From positions 2,480,001 to 2,544,000 of the forward strand of contig OZ220491.1 of NCBI GenBank assembly GCA_965116195.1: DNA of 64,000 nt, in the 5' to 3' direction. Numbering within the stretch: the stretch's first letter is position 1; the number at the start of each line of letters is the position of its first letter. Shown piece after piece: positions 24,842-33,057 of the stretch. A model generated the notes under the pieces. It ran no database searches, had not been told where the DNA came from, and worked only from the letters and a program-made list of their open reading frames with translations. The DNA comes from Aldehydirespirator sp965116195. Its GTDB lineage: Bacteria; Actinomycetota; Acidimicrobiia; Acidimicrobiales; Aldehydirespiratoraceae. The translations under genes were made by a program, and so were the position numbers.

Positions 24842-26689
24842 CTAAAGGCCGGCGGCTGCGCCGATCAGGGATCTGGGGTCGGCTGCTCCGGCGAGGGTGC
24901 CGTGCCGGGTGACCTCAATGAGGTGGGCGTGGCCGAAGCGGTGCGGGTCACCTTCCAGTACAGACGTGGCGTGGCCCCGGGCTGCCAGGGACTCGTGCCA
25001 GCCGGTGGCGGGGTCTTCCACCAGCACCCGTCGGCCGTGTCCGGGATGCCATGTGGCGAAGCCGGAATCAGGATCATCGTCGGGGCACAACACCCAGCGG
25101 GCTGCCCGGAGCGCCCTACCTGCCGACTGGCCCAACCTCAGCGTGCGGGCCAGCAACTGCAGAAGTATTTGCGGCTGGGAGTCGCCCCCCATAGTGCCCA
25201 GCACCTGGCGCAGCGAGCCGTCGGGGTGGGTCACCAGCGCCGGTGACAAGGTATGGGGCGGACGGCGTCCGGGGGTGTACTCAGCCGGATGACCAGGTAT
25301 CAGGTTGAAGCCGATGCCTCGGTCATGCAGGAAGATACCCGTGGTGCCGGCCACCAGATGTGCGCCGAAACCGCTGGCGTTGGAGTTGATGAGTGACACG
25401 CCCATGCCGTCACCGTCCACCGCGCACAGATAGGTGGTGTCACCCTGTGCAGCGGGGACAACCGGACCGAGCGCTGCGTCCCGCTCGGCGCTAGCGGTAT
25501 CACCCCCTCCAGCGGAGGCAACCTGCGCCTGCTGAGTTCGATAACCCCAACCGGAGGTGTCACCCCCTCCAGCGGGGTCAACCTTTTCGTGTTCACTTGG
25601 GCGATATGTGGGATTGGTATCACCCCCTCCAGCGGGGTCAACCCTGCGAAGATGCCTTGCCATCTCCAGGTCCTGGGTGTCACCCTGAGCAGCGGGGGTG
25701 ACCAGGTTGGCGGCCCGATCCGGGGCAATGGCGACACGCCGGGGGGCAAGGCGTGAAGGGTCAACCAGCGCCTGTCCGTCGGCACCTTCGTACAACTCAC
25801 GCATCCGGTCATGGCCGGCCTGAGAAGCCGCCTCCACCAGCAGGTGCGCCCACCTGCCGTCGTCAGTGTCACCCAGGTCAAGCCCGTGAGCGATCCACGC
25901 CCCCGCCAGGGTCAGATAGCCCTGTGATGTGGGTGGCACAGTCCACAGCACATGCCCAAAGGCCTCGACCCGCAGCGGGTCAACCCAACGAGCAACGGGC
26001 ACAGCCAGGTCAGCCTCGGTGAACTCAGCGAACTCAGCGTCCCCAGGCGCGCCAGCACCAAGCGCAAGCAACCCCTCGCCGAACTCACCTCCATAGAAGC
26101 CGTCACGTCCCTGCTTGATCACGGCTCGCAAGGCCCTGGCAGTACCGGGCCGGCGCACAACAGCCCCCGCCAGCAGGCCGCCGGGTATGTCCGTGTTGCC
26201 TTTGACCTCAGCCACCTCGCCGGCACGTTCAGCGAGCAATGGCGAGGCCGCGAACCCGTCCTGGGCGATCCGCACCGCCTCGGCCAGCACATCACCCAAC
26301 GTCAACCGACCGTAGCGAGCGTGCAACGCCAGCCAGCCGTCCACCGCACCCGGCACGGTCACAGCTGCGACATGGCCCCGCACTGGGATCTGCCGATGAC
26401 CCGCAGAGCGCAACCGCTGGGCATCAGCGCCCGACCCGGCAAACCCAGCCCCATCAAGCGCAGCCGGCGGACTGTTGCTGCCGTCGTGAACCAGCGCCCA
26501 CATGTCACCACCAAGCCCGCACATGTGAGGTGAGGTGACAGCCAGCACAGCGTTGGCCCCCACCGCGGCATCAGCAGCCGTGCCGCCCTTGCGCAGCAGG
26601 TCAACGCCTGCACAGGTGGCTACGTGGTCAACGGTGGACACCATGCCCCCCGCCGAGGTACGGGTCACAACAGGCGGTAACGAATACAT
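24842..26689 (-). CDS. ggt: Gamma-glutamyltransferase with multiplied autoprocessing segment
   Basis: An Ntn-hydrolase that transfers or hydrolyses gamma-glutamyl groups, for example from glutathione analogues. The N-terminal subunit signature LLRKGGTAADAAVGANAVLAV is at 31-51. The autocatalytic cleavage site that frees the nucleophile is GDT-TYLCAVD, Thr418, followed by GVSLINSNASGFGAHLV. Upstream of it the segment (P/S)AxxGDT occurs five times at residues 332, 352, 372, 392 and 412, exactly 20 residues apart, adding 80 residues to a normal chain of about 535. The terminal GLGGD and GGDSQPQILLQ motifs are intact. No signal peptide is obvious, so it may be cytoplasmic. Confidence 0.9.
   Translation of the reverse strand: MYSLPPVVTRTSAGGMVSTVDHVATCAGVDLLRKGGTAADAAVGANAVLAVTSPHMCGLGGDMWALVHDGSNSPPAALDGAGFAGSGADAQRLRSAGHRQIPVRGHVAAVTVPGAVDGWLALHARYGRLTLGDVLAEAVRIAQDGFAASPLLAERAGEVAEVKGNTDIPGGLLAGAVVRRPGTARALRAVIKQGRDGFYGGEFGEGLLALGAGAPGDAEFAEFTEADLAVPVARWVDPLRVEAFGHVLWTVPPTSQGYLTLAGAWIAHGLDLGDTDDGRWAHLLVEAASQAGHDRMRELYEGADGQALVDPSRLAPRRVAIAPDRAANLVTPAAQGDTQDLEMARHLRRVDPAGGGDTNPTYRPSEHEKVDPAGGGDTSGWGYRTQQAQVASAGGGDTASAERDAALGPVVPAAQGDTTYLCAVDGDGMGVSLINSNASGFGAHLVAGTTGIFLHDRGIGFNLIPGHPAEYTPGRRPPHTLSPALVTHPDGSLRQVLGTMGGDSQPQILLQLLARTLRLGQSAGRALRAARWVLCPDDDPDSGFATWHPGHGRRVLVEDPATGWHESLAARGHATSVLEGDPHRFGHAHLIEVTRHGTLAGAADPRSLIGAAAGL
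25437..25700. repeat. In-frame 60-bp repeat in ggt
   Basis: GTxTCACCC begins at 25437, 25497, 25557, 25617 and 25677, giving five copies at an exact 60-bp period. The three middle copies share TCACCCCCTCCAGCGG. The copy at 25437 encodes the real processing site. Confidence 0.95.
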
Positions 26690-26811
26690 GGTGCCCAGTG
26701 TTACACGCCACCTGTGACAGCCCCACCTCCGGCCCGCCTCCGAGGTGTTGTGGGACGGGGCGGCTGTGCCTGCGCAGTTACGCGGAGGCTCAAGATTTCT
26801 CGACTACTGGG

Positions 26812-26841
26812 TTGACGCGTGGGTGTTGCCTGTGGTACGGT
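26812..26841 (+). promoter_or_regulatory. Probable sigma70-type promoter of the SLH-RCC1 gene
   Basis: TTGACG at 26812-26817 and TACGGT at 26836-26841 with an 18-bp spacer. TACGGT fits the loose TANNNT -10 of actinobacteria. A GTTAGGAGA ribosome site then precedes GTG at 26896. Confidence 0.5.
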
Positions 26842-26895
26842 TGAGAAATGGCTCCTCGTCAGGGCCGTGCGACCGACACCAGTTAGGAGACTTTC

Positions 26896-28594
26896 GTGAG
26901 TGATGCAGATCGTGACATGATGCTGAATTCCACAACGCCCCCCCCCCCGGCGACGCGGTTGGTGGAGAACCCGTCAGCCTGAACGCAGGGCCAGCTATCG
27001 CTGGCAGCGCTCACGGCTAGGCGCGCTAGCAGCACTCACACTACTCACAACACTGCTGGCACCCGCTGGCAGCGCTGCGGAAGAGACAACCCCGCCAGCG
27101 CCGAACGCGTTCACCGACGACAACGGCAGCGTCCACGAACCGGCACTCAACATATTGGCCGAACGCGGCTATCTGACCGGCACAGAATGCGCCAGCAAGA
27201 AAATCTGCCCCAGCAAAAACCTGCAACGCTGGGAACTAGCCGTCTGGCTAGGACGCGTTCTCACAGACAACAACGAACCAACCGCCATAGGCACCTCACG
27301 CTTCGCCGATGTGGACCCCAAACAATGGTGGGCACCACACGTAGAACGCTTCGCAGAACTCAACATCACCAAGGGCTGCGAAACCACACCCTTGAGCTAC
27401 TGCCCCTACAACGCCGTCACCCGCGCACAAATGGCCAGTTTCCTCACCCGCGCGTTCAGTCTGCCATCAGCCGCAGCCGCTGGGTTCACAGACATAGCCG
27501 CCAACCCGCACGCCAACGCCATCAATGCCCTCGCCGCAGCACGAATCACCACAGGTTGCCAAACCACCCCCTTCAACTACTGCCCCCGTCAAAGCGTCAC
27601 CCGCGCACAGATGGCCACCTTCATAGCCAGAGCCCAGAACCTGATCCCCAAACCACCCCACACCTACAAAACCATCACCCTCAGGGCCGTTCGTAGTTGT
27701 GGTATACGCAGCGACAACACCGCCGTCTGCTGGGGTTACAACAACAACGGAGAAGCAGACGTACCAGAAGGCAAATACAAAACCATCAGCATGGGCGGAG
27801 CACATCATTGTGGAATACTCACCAACAACACCCTCACCTGCTGGGGCAACAACGAGCACGGGCAAACAGACGTACCAGAAGGCACATTCAAAACCATCAC
27901 CGCAGGCTGGAACCACACTTGTGGAATACGCACCGACAACACCGTCACCTGCTGGGGCTTCAACGGTCACGGGCAAGCAAACGCACCCCTAGGCACATTC
28001 AAAGCTGTCGCTGCCGGCAGCTATCATACTTGCGGGATACGCACCGACAACACCGTCACCTGCTGGGGCTACAACGACTACGGGTACGGGCAAGCAAACG
28101 CACCCCTAGGCACATTCAAAACCATCTCCACCAAAACCATCTCCACAGGCGGATCTCGTAGTTGTGGGATACGCACCGACAACACCGTCACCTGCTGGGG
28201 CTTCAACGACTACGGGTACGGGCAAGCAAACGCACCCCTAGGCACATTCAAAACCATCTCCACAGGCGGATCTCATAGTTGTGGGATACGCTCCAACAAT
28301 ACCATCGATTGCTGGGGCGAGAATGGAAACGGTGAAGCACAAGATCCAGAGGGCACGTTCAAGGCTGTAGCCCCAGGTAGCAATCATACCCCAGGTAGCA
28401 ATCATACCTGCGCAATACGGTTCAACAATACGGTCCTCTGCTGGGGTGACAACTCTTACAGGCAAACAATCCCACCATTGGACACATTCAAAACCATCAC
28501 CGCAGGCTGGAACCACACTTGTGGAATACGCACCGACAACACCCCCATCTGCTGGGGCGGCAACGACTACGGGCAAACAGACATACCTGAATAG
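26896..28594 (+). CDS. SLH-RCC1 repeat surface protein, out of frame at a C11 tract
   Basis: With one base corrected this is a 565-residue exported protein. GTG AGT GAT at 26896 lies behind TTAGGAGA. The opening MSDADRDMMLNSTTP runs into C11 at 26938-26948; as it stands the frame stops at TGA after PSA. With C10 or C13 it continues RRRGWWRTRQPERRASY into a signal peptide (LGALAALTLLTTLLAPAGSA), three SLH repeats (about 27100-27650, with VTRAQM cores) and then nine RCC1/BLIP-II-like repeats of HTCGIRTDNTVTCWGxNxxGQ type, probably a beta-propeller. The C11 state is OFF, a phase-variation switch. RCC1-like propellers bind proteins, so this may be an adhesin (inference). Confidence 0.85.
26938..26948 (+). 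repeat. C11 homopolymer, presumed phase-variation tract
   Basis: Eleven Cs follow ACG in codon 14 of the SLH-RCC1 gene. Counting from GTG 26896, a tract of 10 or 13 would give the signal-peptide frame; 11 gives a stop about 14 codons later. Confidence 0.85.
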
Positions 28595-28653
28595 TCGGGT
28601 TTTATCACCAACCAGCTCCTCCGGAGTTCCCACCCAAGAAAGGATCAAACCTG

Positions 28654-29190
28654 ATGTCTAACGAAGACAAACCCTCAATATCCGTATCCATTGCGCTACT
28701 CGAAGAGGCTCGCGAAGCGCGCCGCAAGCAGTATGAACACCTACGCAGTTATCTGACCTATTCGCGTAGCATATTCGGCGGATTCTTGTCGACAGTGATC
28801 GTTGCGGTCGGCTTTATTGTCTCTTCAGACAATAGCGAAATCAACCGACTACTAAAATCCTGGGGATGGCTGCTGTTTCTAGGTCTGTCCGCTGTGACCT
28901 TGATAGTCCTCTTCGTTGAGATCCAAGTGAGAAACCAAGTTCGAAGCTGTTATGACGAAGGCCCAGACATCAGCGATATTCTATGTATTGACGATCATAC
29001 CAGTCACACCGGTGTGACAGCTTCTGTAAGACGGCTTTTGAAGTCACACGAAGAGAGCCACAAATGCAATGAACGAAGACTAAAGGCTATTATAAGGCTA
29101 GTCGAAGGGCAGATTATTTTCATCTTGCTGTATGTCTACCTTCTTATTTTCGTGATCGGATTAGAACTACTGCGACCTTTATCAGCCTGA
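28654..29190 (+). CDS. Small membrane protein of unknown function
   Basis: A 178-residue protein with a charged N-terminal helix (EEAREARRKQYEHLRSYLTYSRS), two membrane helices (FGGFLSTVIVAVGFIVS and WLLFLGLSAVTLIVLFVEI), a soluble section with several Cys/His, and a third helix at the C-terminus (IIFILLYVYLLIFVIGLELL). ATG at 28654 follows AAGAAAGGATC. The codons are AT-richer than those of the neighbours, suggesting foreign origin. The 2TM layout after a helical start recalls SLATT-type effector proteins, but I see no partner nucleotide cyclase or sensor, so I assign no function. Confidence 0.7.
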   Translation: MSNEDKPSISVSIALLEEAREARRKQYEHLRSYLTYSRSIFGGFLSTVIVAVGFIVSSDNSEINRLLKSWGWLLFLGLSAVTLIVLFVEIQVRNQVRSCYDEGPDISDILCIDDHTSHTGVTASVRRLLKSHEESHKCNERRLKAIIRLVEGQIIFILLYVYLLIFVIGLELLRPLSA

Positions 29191-29299
29191 CCGCATATAC
29201 GGGACAGCTACGGACGACACGAACTCGTCAGGAGTGTGAAGGTCAAAAAATACGGCCTTATCAGGCTCTTCGCCGGTTATTGTGATCCTTATCAACATG

Positions 29300-29525
29300 A
29301 TCGCATCGTAATGGCAAACTCACGCAGGGCATGGGGTGTGTATTGAGATACCGGTGCTGCTGGCCCGTACCGGCGTCTTGGACGTGAACCCGGTGGAGGT
29401 ACCGAATCGTGACTGTCAGCGCCACCTTTGACCATCGCATTGTGGACGGCGGAGCAGCAGGCGCTTCCTGGCTCAACTCAAAGACCACTTGGAAGTGTTG
29501 ACCCTGGGACTGCTGACATAACCCA
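29300..29525 (+). pseudogene. Chimeric relic: ldh fragment joined to E2 3' end
   Basis: 29304-29395 resembles the Ldh-type gene at 33205-33300 (ATGGCAAACTCACGCAGGGC is shared exactly, then GAGATACCGGT and GGCCCGTACCGGC). From about 29407 the sequence switches to the E2 acyltransferase 3' end (matching 45600-45715, with GACTGTCAGCGCCACCTTTG and the CTGACATAACCC stop region). A base loss at GCAGGCGCTTCC breaks the E2 frame. The rest of the 29191-29673 gap shows no gene. Confidence 0.85.
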
Positions 29526-29582
29526 GCGCTGCCTCTGAGCGAAAGCAGTATCGAATTCTGCGCAAAAGCGGTACGCAGGACT

Positions 29583-29650
29583 GTGTGAAAACGGTAGTGA
29601 GTAGTGTGCGAAAACGGTAGTGAGTAGTGTGCGAAAACGGTAGTGGGTGG
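29583..29650. repeat. Three 21-23 bp direct repeats
   Basis: GTGTGCGAAAACGGTAGTGA-like copies start at 29583, 29604 and 29627. They directly precede the frameshifted ATPase gene and could be promoter-proximal iterons or another junction array. Confidence 0.75.
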
Positions 29651-29673
29651 ATTTGTGCCTAGAGTGAGCACTC

Positions 29674-31016
29674 ATGGACCACTATGTGGGGCGGTTGGCT
29701 GACAGGGTGCTGGATGAGTACCTCACCGAACTGCCGGCCATCATGCTCATGGCCCACGAGCCTGCGGCAAAACCACCACAGCGGCCCGGTTGGCCCGAAC
29801 GGTGATCCGGTTGGACTCCGACGATGCCGCCGCTTTCGGTGCCAACCCCGACGCAGCCCTACGCGATCGTGACGAACCCGTCCTGCTGGATGAATGGCAG
29901 TTGGTGCCAGAAGTGCTTGCCGCTGTGAAGCGGGCTGTGGACACTGACCGTCGGGGCGGGCGCTACCTGATCACCGGATCAGCACGCACCAACACAGCCG
30001 ACCGCTTCTGGCCCGGAACCGGCCGGGTCGTGATGCTACGCATGTACCCCCTGACAATCGCCGAACAACTCGAGCGACCCACCTGGCCACTGATAGACCG
30101 GATCGTCGCTGGCGAGCCACTGCGGGCAGCCCCCGACGCGGCGCTGGATCTCAAGGACTATCTACAACTGGCGCTGCGCGGCGGTTTTCCCGAACCCGCC
30201 CTGCGCCTCGGTGAACGCACCGATGAGGCCTGGCTCGAAAGCTACGCCGATCAGGTTGCTCTGCGCGACGCTCGCATTCATGGCGACACTCCCGACGCAA
30301 CGCGCCTGCAGCGCTACCTGCAAGCCTGCGCAACCAACTCCGCAGGCGGAGCACACCACAAGACTCTCTACGACGCGGCTAGCATCAACCGCAAAACCGC
30401 CGTCGCCTACGACTCTCTGCTGCGCGACCTGATGGTCACAGACCACCTGCCTGCCTGGTCCAGCAACCGGCTCAAGCGCCTGAGCCGCACCCCGAAACGC
30501 TACGTGATCGACTCTGGACTGCTCGCAGGCATCCTGCGTGTCGGCCTTGATGATGTCATGGCATCAAGCAACCTCATGGGCAGCCTGATTGACACTTTCG
30601 TGGTGGCTCAGCTACGAGCCGAAGCAATCGTGGCGAAGTCCCGCTACCGCCTCTTTCACATGCGCGAGCAGAACGGCCGCCGCGAGGTTGACGTGATCGC
30701 CGAGTTGGGAGGCGGACGGATCACCGCAATCGAAATCAAATCAGCCGCCAGCGTCAGCCGATCCGACGCACGCCATCTGATATGGCTCAAAGAAGCCATG
30801 GGCGAACAGTTCGCAGGAGGTACAGTCCTGCACACCGGACGTGACACCTACATGTTAGCCGACCGCATCACCGCCGCCCCCATATCCACCCTCTGGGCCC
30901 AACACAGCACCCCACAACCCAGCCCACCAACCAACCCAACGAATCAACCCAGCCAGCGGATCGTTGCTGCCGTCGTGACTAGCGCCCGCAAGTCACCGCC
31001 GGGACCGAACATGTGA
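29674..31016 (+). CDS. AAA (DUF4143-type) ATPase, frameshifted in Walker A
   Basis: A member of the AAA_14/DUF4143 ATPases. ATG GAC CAC at 29674 opens MDHYVGRLADRVLDEYLTELPAIMLM; then ATGGCCCACGAGCC lacks one G. Adding it gives GPRACGKTT, the Walker A loop, and the frame joins LARTVIRLDSDDAAAFGANP onward. Walker B is PVLLDEWQL, and ITGSAR is the sensor. The DUF4143 part follows with LRGGFPEP, the winged-helix YDSLLRDL, and REVDVIAELGGGRITAIEIKSAA, a nuclease-like fold. The last 30 residues are read from an unrelated ggt-derived relic. It is a probable pseudogene, or a sequencing slip at one G. Cellular role of the family is unclear. Confidence 0.8.
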
Positions 31017-31125
31017 GATGAGGTGACGGCCAGCACAGCGTTGGCACTCACCGCCGCATCAGCAGCCGTGCCGCCCTTGCGCAGCAGGTCAACACCTGCA
31101 CATGCAGCCGACTTAACCATCGCGA
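30955..31125 (-). pseudogene. ggt 5' fragment
   Basis: On the minus strand ACAGVDLLRKGGTAADAAVSANAVLAVTS can be read, nearly identical to the ggt N-terminal region (residues 26-53), followed by a decayed GGD and TTAATIR segment. It is about 170 bp long without the rest of the gene. It is preceded by CCCAGCCCACCAACCAACC, sequence that elsewhere follows the E2 gene. Confidence 0.85.
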
Positions 31126-31157
31126 CCAAGCAATATCTGAAACAACAAGATCAGCGG

Positions 31158-31412
31158 CTAGTCGGCTGGGTGTCGTATCTCTGCTACGGCAGCCTCCGTA
31201 TAGGCTTCGGGCATCTCATAATGAGCGCACAGTCCACGGATCACAAGTTCTTGCTCGTCCAGTGTGAGCATCATAAGGCCGCACACAGTCCCCCCAAGAT
31301 TCATCGCGATGCCTGCGGGCATTTCCGCACGCCAGAGGGGTATGTAGGGCAACAACACGTGGCACAACATCCGTGTAACGAACAGGGCTTCATCTACTTT
31401 GCTCTGAGTCAT
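31158..31412 (-). CDS. Small protein of unknown function
   Basis: An 84-residue frame with normal amino-acid composition: TQSKVDEALFVTRMLCHVLL at the start, a hydrophobic middle (AGIAMNLGGTVCGLMMLTL) and an acidic helical end (YEMPEAYTEAAVAEIRHPAD). I recognise no family. It is isolated between a ggt relic and the VOC gene, and no clear ribosome site is seen. The composition argues for a real gene, but it could be a fragment. Confidence 0.5.
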   Translation of the reverse strand: MTQSKVDEALFVTRMLCHVLLPYIPLWRAEMPAGIAMNLGGTVCGLMMLTLDEQELVIRGLCAHYEMPEAYTEAAVAEIRHPAD

Positions 31413-31548
31413 ATGCCAGATCCTAGGTCATGTGAGCTTGGATGGTAACTGATATTTGATCCACCTGTCATGGGTGCTTGGTTTAGAAATTCGAGCGGTG
31501 GAGGCGAACGGAGAAATGTCGTGACTGCCGAGATGTAGAATCGGAAGC

Positions 31549-32070
31549 GTGGGTGTCCATGACAGCAGGCAAGCCGAAGGCAAGCGAACTACCGCATCTC
31601 GGACAGGCGTCCGCGGGATACACCATGCCGGGCTGGTGGTGGCGGACCTGGATGCTGCGATTGCCTTCTATGGGGAGCTTCTGGGCATGGAGGTCATCGA
31701 ACGAGACCGCTGGCGTGCGCCCGACCACAACGCTGACAATGCCGTTGGCTTGAGGGGCTCATCGGCTGATGGTGCCATGCTGCGAGGTTCGGGCAGTTAT
31801 CTGGAGCTATGGCAGTACCACGCCCCCTCGCAGGTCGGCGACAATCCGGCTGACCGAGGCGCGCACGAGTTGGGTCTACGCCACTTGGCCATTGAGGTTG
31901 ACGATGTGGACGCTGCCTTGGCACGCCTGGTGGCCCTGGGCGGCACAAAAATGGGAGATCCGATCCGCATTGACACCAACGCCGCCGCCGTCTACTGCCG
32001 TGACCCGTTCGGAACCATCATCGAGTTCATGTCAACCGGGTCGGCACTGGCCTCGCTCAACGACCTCTAG
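31549..32070 (+). CDS. VOC family (glyoxalase-like) protein
   Basis: Vicinal oxygen chelate fold of about 150 residues after a short leader. First half: GIHHAGLVVADLDAAIAFYGELLGM; second half: GLRHLAIEVDDVDAALARLVALGG ending YCRDPFGTIIEFM. Metal-ligand positions are His in IHHAG, Glu in LELWQY, His in LRHLAIEV and Glu in IIEFM, so a metal site is likely intact. It could be a dioxygenase, lyase or epimerase; the sequence does not say which. The start is GTG at 31549 by frame. It is convergent with the PhyH gene. Confidence 0.85.
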   Translation: MGVHDSRQAEGKRTTASRTGVRGIHHAGLVVADLDAAIAFYGELLGMEVIERDRWRAPDHNADNAVGLRGSSADGAMLRGSGSYLELWQYHAPSQVGDNPADRGAHELGLRHLAIEVDDVDAALARLVALGGTKMGDPIRIDTNAAAVYCRDPFGTIIEFMSTGSALASLNDL

Positions 32071-32103
32071 CCAGCCCTTTGACGCAGTCAACGCCGGGAG
32101 GGC

Positions 32104-32937
32104 TCAGTCATCGAACAGGCGCATCGGGTCGCCCATGTCGTGATAGCCGAGGTAGCCGCCTCCCACCGTTGAGGCGTCATACAGGGCATAGCCCAGCAAC
32201 TCACGGGCCCGGCGGGGCAGACTGCGAGCCACCTGGGGCGGAATGTTGGTGTAACTGTTCTCCACAGGACGCAACCAGCCACAGCAATAGCCGGTGGACA
32301 GCGCCCGCCGCCACCGGTTGGTGGTCCGGTTGGCACCGCCCGCATGCAGCGTGTCACCACGGAAGAAAAGCGCCGAACCTGCCGGAAGTGAACACACGGC
32401 TACCTCTTCGGGCCTCGGCTCCCGACCAGGCTCCCAACGGTGGCTTCCCGGCACCACCAGCGTGCCACCCATCTCCGGAGTGATGTCAACCAAGGCAGCA
32501 ATCGTGTTGACGATCATGGGCGCTGACGGTCGGGCAAAGTTCCAGGCATCGTCGTCACGGTGAAAAGGCTGGGCCGATTCACCCGGGCCTATGTCGATCA
32601 CCTCTCCGTCATTGAGGATCAGAGCAGGGCTGATCGGCCCCACCACAGCCTCGGCAAACCCGAGCAGTCGCTCGTCAAGCATCACCTCCACAAAGCTGGG
32701 AGTCTTGGCACACAACCCCTGCAAACGCCTGGTACGCCGACCCAGAAACTGATCAGATGCAGCCGAGCCGGAATCCGTACCCGCATGGGCATCCAACCAC
32801 GGCTCAAGTTCCGCATTGAACCGTGTCAGCAACTCCGGGCCAAGCCAGCCGTCAACAATCACACCCCCATCACGTTCATTGGCCTCAACAATGTCATCGG
32901 TCGTACAGTCCGATGGAAGCCGCCAAATCTCAGGCAT
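32104..32937 (-). CDS. Phytanoyl-CoA dioxygenase (PhyH) family protein
   Basis: An Fe(II)/2-oxoglutarate-dependent oxygenase. The iron ligands are HRD in FHRDDDAWNF and the distal His in GDTLHAGGANRT. The conserved loop ITPEMGGTLVVPGSHRWEPG lies between them, and an Arg in NRWRRALSTGY binds 2-oxoglutarate. ATG CCT GAG at 32937 opens MPEIWRLPSDCTTDD; a longer start at 32979 has no better support. Such proteins hydroxylate many small molecules, so the substrate is open. It is divergent from the Ldh-type gene. Confidence 0.85.
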   Translation of the reverse strand: MPEIWRLPSDCTTDDIVEANERDGGVIVDGWLGPELLTRFNAELEPWLDAHAGTDSGSAASDQFLGRRTRRLQGLCAKTPSFVEVMLDERLLGFAEAVVGPISPALILNDGEVIDIGPGESAQPFHRDDDAWNFARPSAPMIVNTIAALVDITPEMGGTLVVPGSHRWEPGREPRPEEVAVCSLPAGSALFFRGDTLHAGGANRTTNRWRRALSTGYCCGWLRPVENSYTNIPPQVARSLPRRARELLGYALYDASTVGGGYLGYHDMGDPMRLFDD

Positions 32938-32964
32938 CGTGACCGCTATTTCTTTCCGTAGCCC

Positions 32965-33020
32965 TGTAGCGCCGGACAAGGTCTCGTCCGCCCTTTAGCG
33001 CCGGACAAGGTGTTGCCCGC
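32965..33020. repeat. Two 29-bp direct repeats in a divergent promoter region
   Basis: TAGCGCCGGACAAGGT occurs at 32967 and 32996 between the divergent PhyH and Ldh-type genes. Its position would suit a shared operator, but junction duplication is equally possible. Confidence 0.7.
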
Positions 33021-33057
33021 CACGCCATGCTACAGATCGTGAACGAAGGGAGTTGCC

